A stretch of DNA of 5,448 nucleotides from Synechococcus sp. CO36386bin_37 (lineage in GTDB: Bacteria; Cyanobacteriota; Cyanobacteriia; PCC-6307; Cyanobiaceae), in NCBI GenBank assembly GCA_011525445.1, contig WTGE01000198.1:1-5448 (forward strand), in the 5' to 3' direction. Of this stretch, positions 1-5,448 are shown piece by piece (position 1 is the first letter of the stretch; each line of letters opens with the position of its first letter). The notes beneath the pieces were generated by a model. The model was given only the letters and a program-made list of their open reading frames with translations. It did no database searches and was not told the origin of the DNA. Both the position numbers and the translations under genes were made by a program.

Positions 1-53
1 CAGAACTGCTGCCAACCGTTAGCGCCGGAGCGCTGCTGGATGGTGGTAGTCAT
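1..53 (-). CDS. psbA: Photosystem II D1 protein, N-terminal fragment (partial, continues beyond left edge)
   Basis: D1 is a reaction-centre core subunit of photosystem II in the thylakoid membrane. It carries much of the charge-separation chain and the Mn-cluster ligands, and it is replaced constantly under light stress. Only the start is here: an ATG at 53-51 on the minus strand followed by 16 further complete codons, reading MTTTIQQRSGANGWQQF, with the first two bases of a Cys codon (TG) at the edge. The pattern MTTT-x-QQR...W-x-x-FC matches the N-terminus of D1 as I know it from marine Synechococcus. None of the membrane helices or cofactor ligands lie inside the window, so the D1 isoform cannot be assigned. 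No Shine-Dalgarno sequence precedes the ATG; the leader just upstream is pyrimidine-rich, which is common for photosynthesis genes in this group. The identification rests on 17 residues, but these are distinctive. Confidence 0.9.
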   Translation of the reverse strand, partial: MTTTIQQRSGANGWQQF

Positions 54-111
54 GAATACGGAAAAGAAGGTCTCACAAGGAGACGGTTACGGAAGGGCGA
101 GTCGCCCCGCC
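54..111 (-). promoter_or_regulatory. psbA 5' leader with two small hairpins
   Basis: This is the inferred untranslated leader of psbA, assuming transcription starts about 6-7 bases after the -10 box at 118-123. Read on the minus strand it first has a GC-rich hairpin (GGGCG, loop ACT, CGCCC; plus coordinates 95-107). A second follows (GTCTC, loop CTTGT, GAGAC; 70-84). Last comes a pyrimidine-rich stretch CTTCTTTTCC directly before the start codon. There is no AGGAG-like ribosome site within 4-12 bases of the ATG. psbA leaders in cyanobacteria are known to affect mRNA stability and light-dependent translation; that these two stems do so is inference. The stems are only 5 bp each, so chance formation is possible. 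Confidence 0.4.
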
Positions 112-117
112 ACCGCA

Positions 118-145
118 ATTGTAAAGCAACTTTGCGCTGTGTAAC
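118..145 (-). promoter_or_regulatory. Probable psbA promoter (-35 GTTACA, -10 TACAAT)
   Basis: On the minus strand, TACAAT (118-123) matches the -10 consensus TATAAT at five of six bases. GTTACA (140-145) lies 16 bases upstream and matches TTGACA at four of six. The arrangement suits a housekeeping sigma-70-type promoter, as expected for psbA. It would give a leader of about 58 bases. This is the best promoter-like pair I found by eye in the 163-bp gap; no transcription start data are available here. Confidence 0.45.
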
Positions 146-159
146 CACTTGTTCATGAA

Positions 160-189
160 GCAATGTTGAAGACTGTGTTCGGTCATTGC
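160..189. promoter_or_regulatory. Inverted repeat GCAATG-n18-CATTGC between psbA and the radical SAM gene
   Basis: Perfect 6-bp arms, GCAATG (160-165) and CATTGC (184-189), are separated by 18 bases. The repeat lies upstream of the psbA -35 box and 27 bases before the first ATG of the divergent radical SAM gene. It could be a binding site for a dimeric regulator serving one or both genes, or a stem in the leader of the plus-strand transcript. It could also be chance. I could not find a convincing plus-strand -35/-10 pair for the radical SAM gene in this gap. Confidence 0.2.
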
Positions 190-216
190 GGCAGGCGTGG
201 TTGTTAGCGTCCGCAA

Positions 217-1821
217 ATGAACCATGCAATGCCGATCGCAACTCGAGAGCCGGCGGGCGAACGCGTGATGTTCGTGCGTCTTCCTTGTAATCCGATCTTT
301 CCGATTGGTCCGATTTACTTGGCGGACCATCTTCATAAGTGCTTCCCGGATTTGCCTCAGCGGTTTCTGGATTTAGCGGCGTTGCCTGTTCTGGATGTAG
401 AGCGCGTTCTCATCAACGTGGTTGACCAATTTCAGCCCACCCTGCTCGTCTTTTCCTGGAGGGATATCCAGATTTATGCGCCGGTGGATGGCCGAGGCGG
501 AAACCCACTTCAAAATTCATTCGAGGTGTTCTACGCCCGAAATCCTTTCAAAAGGCTGAAGGGCGCTATTGGAGGTTTGCGTCTGATGACCAGTCACTAC
601 GGCGAACTTCATCGCAATCAAAAATTGGTTCGTCGTGGTTTGAAGAGGGCGCGTCACCATCGACCACAGGCGAGGGCAGTTCTTGGTGGCGGAGCTGTCA
701 GTGTGTTCTATGAGCAGCTAGGCAAAGCGTTGCCGAATGGCACGATCGTGTCGATTGGTGAGGGTGAACCTCTCTTGGAGAAGCTGCTCTTAGGTCAATC
801 ATTAGAGGGTGAACGCTGTTTTGTCGTTGGCGAACCTCCCCGCCCAGGTTTGATTCACGAGCAGCCAGAGAGTCGCCCCAAGACAGCATGCGATTACAAC
901 TACATCTCTTCAATCTGGCCTCAATTGGATTGGTATCTCGAAGGCGGTGATTTTTATGTCGGGGTGCAGACCAAACGGGGTTGTCCACATAACTGTTGCT
1001 ACTGCGTTTACACGGTGGTGGAAGGCAAGCAGGTTCGTGTGAATCCTGTTCAAGAAGTTGTCGCAGAAATGCGTCAGCTGTATGACCGTGGAGTTCGTGG
1101 TTTTTGGTTCACAGATGCTCAGTTCATCCCTGCACGACGTTACATCGAGGATGCGAAAGAATTGTTGAGAGCCATTAAAGAGGAGGGCTTGACCGGGATT
1201 CGTTGGGCGGCCTACATCCGTGCAGACAACTTGGACCCTGAGCTGGCTGAGTTGATGGTGGAGACGGGAATGAGTTATTTCGAGATCGGCATCACTTCAG
1301 GATCCCAGGAGCTTGTACGCAAAATGAGAATGGGGTACAACCTGCGGACGGTCCTGGAGAGTTGCAGGATGCTCGCCGATGCAGGATTCAAGGATCATGT
1401 GTCTGTGAATTATTCGTTCAATGTGATTGATGAGAGACCAGAAACGATTTGTCAAACCGTTGCATATCACCGCGAATTAGAAAAGATCTTCGGGCCAGAA
1501 CTCGTTGAACCTGCAATCTTTTTTATCGGTTTGCAGCCCCATACTCACCTTGAGCAGTACGGATTCGAACAAGGTTTGATTCAGCCTGGATACAACCCAA
1601 TGAGTATGATGCCCTGGACGGCTCGGAAGCTCCTTTGGAATCCTGAACCGATGGGAAGCACGTTTGGTCGCATCTGCCTTGAAGCATTTGACCGTGATCC
1701 CGATCGCTTCGGCAAAACGGTGATGGAACTTTTGGAACGCGACTACGGCGTAGCTCCTCTAGACGAGGCACTTCGTGCACCAGTTGAAGGTCGCAAGGCC
1801 TTGGCGACCGCCACTCGCTGA
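217..1821 (+). CDS. Radical SAM protein divergent from psbA; likely the 'photosystem II high light acclimation' family
   Basis: Radical SAM enzymes use a [4Fe-4S] cluster and S-adenosylmethionine to make a 5'-deoxyadenosyl radical; the substrate here is unknown. The cluster motif is C256-x3-C260-x2-C263, with a further Cys at 261. It is followed by barrel elements FTDAQF (298-303) and FEIGITSGS (355-363). The N-terminal half (about 18-200) resembles the Rossmann-like domain of B12-binding radical SAM proteins, with GGG at 157-159 and GEGE at 181-184. The cobalamin motif DxHxxG is missing, so B12 binding is doubtful. I recall homologues labelled 'photosystem II high light acclimation radical SAM protein'; the divergent psbA next door fits, but this is memory plus context. 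The start is uncertain. ATG at 217, ATG at 229, GTG at 265 and ATG at 268 are all in frame, none with a good ribosome site. Family conservation seems to begin near the last (MFVRLPCNPIFPIGPIYLAD). The tail abuts the CPBP gene with one base between stops. Confidence 0.85.
   Translation: MNHAMPIATREPAGERVMFVRLPCNPIFPIGPIYLADHLHKCFPDLPQRFLDLAALPVLDVERVLINVVDQFQPTLLVFSWRDIQIYAPVDGRGGNPLQNSFEVFYARNPFKRLKGAIGGLRLMTSHYGELHRNQKLVRRGLKRARHHRPQARAVLGGGAVSVFYEQLGKALPNGTIVSIGEGEPLLEKLLLGQSLEGERCFVVGEPPRPGLIHEQPESRPKTACDYNYISSIWPQLDWYLEGGDFYVGVQTKRGCPHNCCYCVYTVVEGKQVRVNPVQEVVAEMRQLYDRGVRGFWFTDAQFIPARRYIEDAKELLRAIKEEGLTGIRWAAYIRADNLDPELAELMVETGMSYFEIGITSGSQELVRKMRMGYNLRTVLESCRMLADAGFKDHVSVNYSFNVIDERPETICQTVAYHRELEKIFGPELVEPAIFFIGLQPHTHLEQYGFEQGLIQPGYNPMSMMPWTARKLLWNPEPMGSTFGRICLEAFDRDPDRFGKTVMELLERDYGVAPLDEALRAPVEGRKALATATR
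1789..1809. terminator. Candidate hairpin at the convergent gene junction
   Basis: GGTCGC (1789-1794) and GCGACC (1804-1809) form a 6-bp GC-rich stem around AAGGCCTTG, inside the last codons of the plus-strand radical SAM gene. It also lies just beyond the end of the minus-strand CPBP gene. It is the strongest inverted repeat I see at this junction and could help end transcripts from either side. Neither strand has a T-tract after the stem, so it is not a classical intrinsic terminator. Cyanobacteria are generally considered to lack Rho, so some intrinsic signal would be expected near here. Confidence 0.25.
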
Positions 1822-1822
1822 G

Positions 1823-2638
1823 TCAGTGCCACCAGCGTCGAAGCATCAGGATTAATCCTGCCAATCCTGCCCAGCCCAGAAGGCCTCCGATCGGGTTCGG
1901 ATTGGCACCGCCGGGACCTAGAAGCCAGGTGGGGCCTCCCTGCGGCACGGTGATCAAGCCAGCTTGCAGGGCAAACCAGCCCCCGACCAGCCCGCCATGG
2001 AGTCCAACCGATCCCCAGAGAGCACCTTGATCGGCCCGCCGTTGCAGCGCAAGAGCCAACCCCAAGAGAGCCAGGCCCCCCAGCAGCCCGATCGCTTCGA
2101 TCGCGGGCAACTGATACCAGGGATGCACCAGAGCAAAAAAGGCGGCTTGTAATCCAATGGCCTTTTGACGGCCTCCGAGCAACTCCAATTCACCCCATAG
2201 CCAACCTCGAAAGAGCAACTCCTCAGCGAATCCTGCCCCCAGCAGCAGGGCAATGGCATTGAGAAGTTGTCCGGCTGTGAGTTGCCCCTGCCACTGGCTC
2301 TGGCCGCTGAGCAGCAGGACCATGACCACCCCAAAAAGAAGTGCAGCGGCCTTCAAGAATCCACGAAGGAAGGCGTGTAGCCCTTCAGCTGCGGGGAAGA
2401 CAATCCCAAGCTTTTCCCAGGGATGCTCGACACCCCAGCTCCGACGCAAGCGCCAGGGGAGGGTGAGCAGCAGTAGCAGCAGCGCCAGCACGACTCCCGC
2501 CAGGTTCACCTGGTCTGGCCGCCACTGCGGAAGGATGATCCCCAGTGGTCGTGCGCTCAGCCAACCAATGCCATAGAGCACCGGTACGTAAAAAAGTGTT
2601 CCCCACCAGTGCAACGACAATCTGGGGGGGGGCTGCAT
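1823..2638 (-). CDS. CPBP-family intramembrane metalloprotease (Abi/CAAX protease-like)
   Basis: A very hydrophobic protein of about 271 residues with roughly eight predicted membrane segments. Numbering from an alternative GTG start at 2641, it carries CPBP motif 1 as E140-E141-xxx-R145 (EELLFR) and motif 2 as F169-xxx-H173 (FFALVH). A third conserved His is at 215 (GLHGGLVGG). In many members the third motif ends in Asn or Asp, whereas Val sits there here. The family includes eukaryotic CAAX-prenyl proteases (Rce1) and bacterial proteins linked to bacteriocin immunity; cyanobacterial members are mostly uncharacterised, so the substrate is unknown. I prefer the ATG at 2638-2636: it shares one base with the clpS stop codon (TGATG), with a purine-rich GGAAGAG just upstream. 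The GTG at 2641 adds one residue. Codons 3-5 (CCC CCC CCC) form a run of nine C. It is the last gene of the dapL-clpS unit and is probably coupled to clpS translation. Confidence 0.85.
   Translation of the reverse strand: MQPPPRLSLHWWGTLFYVPVLYGIGWLSARPLGIILPQWRPDQVNLAGVVLALLLLLLTLPWRLRRSWGVEHPWEKLGIVFPAAEGLHAFLRGFLKAAALLFGVVMVLLLSGQSQWQGQLTAGQLLNAIALLLGAGFAEELLFRGWLWGELELLGGRQKAIGLQAAFFALVHPWYQLPAIEAIGLLGGLALLGLALALQRRADQGALWGSVGLHGGLVGGWFALQAGLITVPQGGPTWLLGPGGANPNPIGGLLGWAGLAGLILMLRRWWH
2624..2632 (-). repeat. Poly-C tract (nine C) right after the CPBP start codon
   Basis: Nine consecutive G on the plus strand read as CCC CCC CCC (three Pro codons) on the coding strand, beginning at the third codon from ATG 2638. 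Homopolymer runs of this length are prone to polymerase slippage. A gain or loss of one base would shift the frame almost from the first codon. It may be a chance result of the Pro-rich N-terminus. I noticed no other single-base run this long in the window. Confidence 0.85.
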
Positions 2639-2952
2639 CACTCTTCCGGTTCGATAGTGCTGGTGAGTCCCTTGCTTTTCAACGTCTCGCAGTAGAACTC
2701 TGCGGGTTCGATGTCGCAGACAATCACGAGTCCGACCCCCGTGTTGTGAGTTTCAAGCATCACGGCCATGGCGTCCTGCTCACTGAGCTGCGGGACCACC
2801 TGCTGGAGGGTCACAACGACGTACTCCATGCTGTTCACAGGGTCGTTGTGCAGCAAGACCTTGTAGCGCGGCGATGTTTTACGCACGCGCTCGGTCTGCT
2901 TATCAAGAACCGCTGCCCCTCCAGGACTGCGGCTCGGTGTATCCACCGCCAT
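2638..2952 (-). CDS. clpS: ClpS, N-degron adaptor for the Clp protease
   Basis: ClpS is a small cytosolic adaptor that binds destabilising N-terminal residues of proteins and hands them to the Clp AAA+ chaperone, ClpC in cyanobacteria, for degradation by ClpP/R. The 104-aa product has a short polar N-terminal extension (1-28) and then the ClpS core from YKVLLHND. N36, D37, M42 and H69 line up with Escherichia coli ClpS N34, D35, M40 and H66, which form the N-degron pocket, so substrate binding should be intact. The NDP (36-38) replaces the NDD of E. coli. The tail FYCETLKSKGLTSTIEPEE is typical of cyanobacterial and plant ClpS. Cyanobacteria often have two paralogues; this looks like the ClpS1 type, but I cannot prove it. 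AAGGAG lies only 2 bases before the ATG but 8 bases before the GTG at codon 3, so the true protein may be 102 aa. It follows dapL by 41 bases and overlaps the CPBP gene. Confidence 0.93.
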   Translation of the reverse strand: MAVDTPSRSPGGAAVLDKQTERVRKTSPRYKVLLHNDPVNSMEYVVVTLQQVVPQLSEQDAMAVMLETHNTGVGLVIVCDIEPAEFYCETLKSKGLTSTIEPEE

Positions 2953-2954
2953 GG

Positions 2955-2960
2955 CTCCTT
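2955..2960 (-). promoter_or_regulatory. Shine-Dalgarno AAGGAG for clpS, better placed for an internal GTG start
   Basis: AAGGAG on the minus strand is followed by CC and then ATG (2952-2950), a spacing of 2 bases that is too short for a usual site. The in-frame GTG at 2946-2944 lies 8 bases away, which is ideal. Either translation starts at GTG (product beginning M-DTPSRSP), or the ATG is used despite the spacing. The two residues in question lie outside the folded core. Confidence 0.55.
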
Positions 2961-2993
2961 AATCCCATTCAGACCAATTTAAGAGCGACGACG

Positions 2994-4220
2994 TCAGAGC
3001 TTGCGAATGCGGGCCATCGCCTCATCGACATTCAGTCGACTGTTGAACGCCGATAGGCGGAAATAACCCTCGCCAGCGGCTCCGAAGCCACTGCCCGGTG
3101 TCCCGACGACATTGGCTTGCTGCAGCAGATGATCAAAGAAACCCCAGGAGTCCATCCCCGGTGGAGTTTTGAGCCATACGTAGGGAGCGTGCTGGCCTCC
3201 GTGAACTTCAATGCCTGCCGCGCTGAGTTCGCGTCGGATGATGGCAGCGTTCTCCATGTAAAAGCTCACGAGCCCTTTCACCTCTTTTTGTCCAGCCTCT
3301 GAATAGACAGCTTCTGCACCACGCTGAATGACGTAGCTCACACCATTGAACTTTGTGCTCTGCCTCCGGTTCCAAAGACCCCACAGTTCCACGTCTGCAC
3401 CATCGTCTGCCTTTCCTTTCAGTCCTTTTGGCACAACAGTGAACGCGCAGCGCGTGCCTGTAAAACCAGCATTTTTTGAGAAGGAGCGAAATTCGAGAGC
3501 GCACTCGCGGGCGCCTTCGATTTCATAAATTGAATGGGGGAGTTCCGAATCTTGGATGAACGCCTCATAGGCAGCATCAAACAAAATCAAAGCTTGATTG
3601 GCGCGCGCATAGTCCACCCATGCTTGGAGTTGTTTCTTGGTTGCAACAGCACCAGTGGGGTTGTTCGGATAACAGAGGTAAATCAGATCGACGGGCTCAC
3701 TGGGAATCTGAGCGGCAAATCCGTTTTCGGCACTGATCGGTAAGTAGGTCAGACCGCCATAGCGACCATTCTCTCCAGACTCACCCGTGCGGCCAGCCAT
3801 CACATTGCTGTCGACATAAACCGGATAGACCGGATCTGTGACTGCAATGCGATTTCCACTCCCGAGGATGTCGAGAATGTTGCTGCTGTCGCATTTGGAG
3901 CCATCAGAGACAAAAATCTCGTCTGCGCTGACATCACAACCTCTGCCTTGAAAGTCATGACGAGCAATCGCTTCGCGCAGCCAGGCATAGCCCTGTTCGG
4001 GACCGTAGCCATGGAATCCCTCAGCAGTACCCATCTCATCCACGGCGGCTTTCATGGCGTCGCGACATGCAAGTGGGAGCGGCTCTGTAACGTCTCCAAT
4101 CCCTAGCCGGATCAGCTGAGCACTCGGGTGAGCGTTACTGAAGTTCTTGACCCTGCGGCCGATCTCCGGGAACAGATAACCCGCTTTGAGTTTCAGGTAA
4201 TTGCCGTTGACCTTGACCAC
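2994..4220 (-). CDS. dapL: LL-diaminopimelate aminotransferase
   Basis: DapL (EC 2.6.1.83) is a PLP enzyme that converts tetrahydrodipicolinate and glutamate directly to LL-2,6-diaminopimelate and 2-oxoglutarate. It bypasses the acylated intermediates of the DapD/C/E route and feeds lysine and peptidoglycan synthesis; this variant is typical of plants, cyanobacteria and Chlamydia. The start chosen is the GTG at 4220-4218, giving [20 protein letters not shown], the standard DapL N-terminus, and 408 aa, the usual length. The open frame runs on upstream to 4493 but that part is antisense to the divergent gene and has no DapL similarity. Fold-type I landmarks are present: PNNPTG at 185-190, D215 and Y218 (DAAY) at the cofactor, the PLP lysine K249 in [12 protein letters not shown], and carboxylate-binding R388 in FRLSAF. 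No strong ribosome site precedes the GTG. It is the first gene of a minus-strand unit with clpS 41 bases downstream and no terminator between. Confidence 0.95.
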   Translation of the reverse strand: MVKVNGNYLKLKAGYLFPEIGRRVKNFSNAHPSAQLIRLGIGDVTEPLPLACRDAMKAAVDEMGTAEGFHGYGPEQGYAWLREAIARHDFQGRGCDVSADEIFVSDGSKCDSSNILDILGSGNRIAVTDPVYPVYVDSNVMAGRTGESGENGRYGGLTYLPISAENGFAAQIPSEPVDLIYLCYPNNPTGAVATKKQLQAWVDYARANQALILFDAAYEAFIQDSELPHSIYEIEGARECALEFRSFSKNAGFTGTRCAFTVVPKGLKGKADDGADVELWGLWNRRQSTKFNGVSYVIQRGAEAVYSEAGQKEVKGLVSFYMENAAIIRRELSAAGIEVHGGQHAPYVWLKTPPGMDSWGFFDHLLQQANVVGTPGSGFGAAGEGYFRLSAFNSRLNVDEAMARIRKL

Positions 4221-4277
4221 AGATGACTTGGGTTGCTCTGGGCATCCTGCTACATACGATGAAGGGAGCAGGGCCTG
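4221..4277. promoter_or_regulatory. Divergent promoter region of dapL and the downstream radical SAM gene
   Basis: These 57 bases must hold the start signals for both genes unless promoters lie within the coding regions. On the plus strand TTGCTC (4233-4238) with TACGAT (4255-4260) at 16-base spacing, or TTGGGT (4228-4233) with TACATA (4251-4256) at 17, are weak sigma-70-like pairs. A start after TACGAT would leave a leader of only about 10 bases. AAGGGAG (4262-4268) sits 9 bases before the GTG at 4278 and may be its ribosome site. I see no convincing -10 box on the minus strand for dapL. Confidence 0.3.
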
Positions 4278-5448
4278 GTGGTCGTGAATGTCGCCCCGTC
4301 CCACACGAACCAAGCAGATGATCCTCACCCTCCTGTGGAGTTTGATCAGCTTGTTGATGCCTCCATTGACCGTCCAGCCCGGTATATGGGCCACGAGTTG
4401 GGGGTGGAGCCGCGAGATTGGGATGCTGCCGGGGTGCGCTGGGCTCTGACGTATCCCGAGATTTACGAGGTGGGCTCCAGCAATCTGGGACACATCATTC
4501 TGTATTCCATTCTCAATGCCTTGCCTGGTCAGTTATGTGATCGGGCCTACCTCCCTGCAGCTGATCTGGCTGAAAGGCTGAAAGCACAGCAGCAAGCACT
4601 CTTTGCTGTGGAGACCAGAAGGCCTCTTCCTGCTTTTGACATTCTTGGTTTCAGCCTGAGCTATGAGCTTGGCGCAACCAACATTCTCGCCATGTTGGAT
4701 TTGGCGCGGGTGCCGTTCCGCGCAGAACAAAGGGGTGATCTGCCTCTGTCTCACCCTGAAGCTCCTCCTTTGATCTTCGCTGGGGGGCCCACTGCCACAA
4801 GTAATCCAGAGCCCTACGCCGCCTTCTTTGATTTCATTGCCCTGGGCGATGGGGAGGAGCTTCTCCCTGAGATTGGGTTGGTTGTGGCTGAAGCGAAAGC
4901 TGCGGGCTGGTCCAGATCTGAGCTTTTGCGTGATCTAGCGCAGGTCCCTGGAGTTTATGTGCCTTCGTTGTATGGACCTGGTAACGGAAGAGGCGCTGTT
5001 GAACCACTTCACGCTGAACTCCCCGATCGGTTGCTTCGGCGGGTGGCGACTCCCATGCCCCATTACGCGATGGGGCTCGTGCCGCATGTGGAGACGGTGC
5101 ATGACCGACTCACGGTTGAAATCAGGCGTGGTTGCACGCGTGGTTGTCGGTTTTGCCAGCCGGGGATGTTAACCAGGCCTGCCCGAGATGTTGAGCCGGA
5201 TGCAGTAATTGAGGCGATTGAAACGGGGATGCGGCAAACCGGATACAGCGATTTTTCCTTGCTGTCGTTGAGTTGCAGTGACTATCTGGCTTTGCCAGCT
5301 GTTGGCGTGGAGCTGCGTAACCGTCTTGCCGATCGCAACGTCACTCTTCAATTGCCGAGTCAGCGGGTGGATCGGTTTGATAACGACATTGCTCACATTC
5401 TCGGTGGAACGCGTCAGGCAGGTTTGACCTTTGCTCCGGAAGCTGGCA
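4278..5448 (+). CDS. TIGR03960-family radical SAM protein with B12-binding-like N-terminal domain (partial, runs off right edge)
   Basis: The frame is open from 4263 to the window end and encodes 390 residues plus one base when started at GTG 4278. Numbered from there, the N-terminal domain has GFSLSYEL (124-131), AGGPT (168-172) and GDGEE (190-194), the pattern of the Rossmann-like cobalamin-binding-type domain of class B radical SAM enzymes. The cluster motif is C286-x3-C290-x2-C293 ([14 protein letters not shown]), and FAPEAG closes the visible part. In cyanobacteria, from memory, such proteins reach roughly 870 aa because a DUF2344 (TIGR03936) domain is fused at the C-terminus; that part is outside the window. 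The function is not established. GTG 4278 (AAGGGAG 9 bases upstream), GTG 4284 and GTG 4335 are all possible starts; conserved sequence begins just after the last ([19 protein letters not shown]). It is transcribed away from dapL. The upstream in-frame stop is TGA at 4260. Confidence 0.88.
   Translation, partial: MVVNVAPSHTNQADDPHPPVEFDQLVDASIDRPARYMGHELGVEPRDWDAAGVRWALTYPEIYEVGSSNLGHIILYSILNALPGQLCDRAYLPAADLAERLKAQQQALFAVETRRPLPAFDILGFSLSYELGATNILAMLDLARVPFRAEQRGDLPLSHPEAPPLIFAGGPTATSNPEPYAAFFDFIALGDGEELLPEIGLVVAEAKAAGWSRSELLRDLAQVPGVYVPSLYGPGNGRGAVEPLHAELPDRLLRRVATPMPHYAMGLVPHVETVHDRLTVEIRRGCTRGCRFCQPGMLTRPARDVEPDAVIEAIETGMRQTGYSDFSLLSLSCSDYLALPAVGVELRNRLADRNVTLQLPSQRVDRFDNDIAHILGGTRQAGLTFAPEAG

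Noticed and set aside
86..120. tRNA-like GC-rich segment with GGGCGAGTCGCCCC and a following GCCACCG
   Set aside because: No acceptor stem, anticodon arm or TTCRA loop can be built. It is better explained as the psbA leader hairpin.
1..158. Plus-strand frames open from the left edge to stops at 142-144 and 156-158
   Set aside because: They are antisense to psbA and its leader. The minus-strand D1 reading is far stronger.
50..336. Minus-strand open frames of 63 and 87 aa over the start of the radical SAM gene
   Set aside because: They run through the psbA promoter and leader in other frames, have arginine-, histidine- and cysteine-rich shadow composition, and have no ribosome sites or recognisable motifs.
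2089..2103. CGATCG-CTT-CGATCG repeat, HIP1-like
   Set aside because: It lacks the full GCGATCGC octamer and falls within ordinary CPBP codons; likely chance.
2545..2982. 145-aa plus-strand open frame over clpS and the CPBP start
   Set aside because: It is opposite two well-identified genes, with no motif or start signal of its own.
2953..2993. Possible terminator or promoter between dapL and clpS
   Set aside because: Only a short GACGTC palindrome and no T-tract or -10/-35 pair is visible, so co-transcription is the simpler reading.
4221..4493. N-terminal extension of the dapL reading frame by 91 residues
   Set aside because: The extra part lies antisense to the radical SAM gene and bears no resemblance to DapL. 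The GTG at 4220 gives the canonical N-terminus and length.

Overview
The window looks like chromosomal DNA from a picocyanobacterium of the marine Synechococcus/Cyanobium group. Three things point there. The first 17 residues of a photosystem II D1 protein (psbA) are readable at the left edge. A diaminopimelate aminotransferase of the plant/cyanobacterial DapL type is present. The HIP1 octamer GCGATCGC, abundant in many freshwater cyanobacteria, is absent. No tRNA, rRNA, CRISPR array, insertion sequence or phage gene was found, and coding density is very high.

Layout, left to right. (1) Positions 1-53, minus: 5' end of psbA. (2) Positions 54-216: a 163-bp divergent intergenic region with the psbA leader (two small hairpins), a probable psbA promoter and a separate 6-bp inverted repeat. 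(3) Positions 217-1821, plus: a 534-aa radical SAM protein with a Rossmann-like N-terminal half. (4) Positions 1823-4220, minus: a three-gene unit transcribed dapL, clpS, CPBP-family membrane protease, meeting the radical SAM gene tail to tail with one base between the stop codons. (5) Positions 4221-4277: a 57-bp divergent promoter region. (6) Positions 4278-5448, plus: a second, unrelated radical SAM gene of the TIGR03960-like type, cut by the window edge after its CxxxCxxC cluster motif.

Functionally there are two themes. The left half pairs the D1 gene with a divergent radical SAM gene. As I recall, homologues of this protein carry the database label 'photosystem II high light acclimation radical SAM protein', and the position beside psbA fits that label, but its chemistry is unknown. 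The minus-strand unit joins lysine/peptidoglycan precursor synthesis (DapL) to proteolysis (ClpS, the N-degron adaptor of the Clp protease, and an intramembrane protease-like protein). ClpS and the CPBP gene overlap and are probably translationally coupled.

Nothing here is clearly a wholly new system. The points most worth attention are the psbA/radical SAM divergent pair, the poly-C tract directly after the start of the CPBP gene, and the start-codon ambiguities of clpS and of both radical SAM genes.
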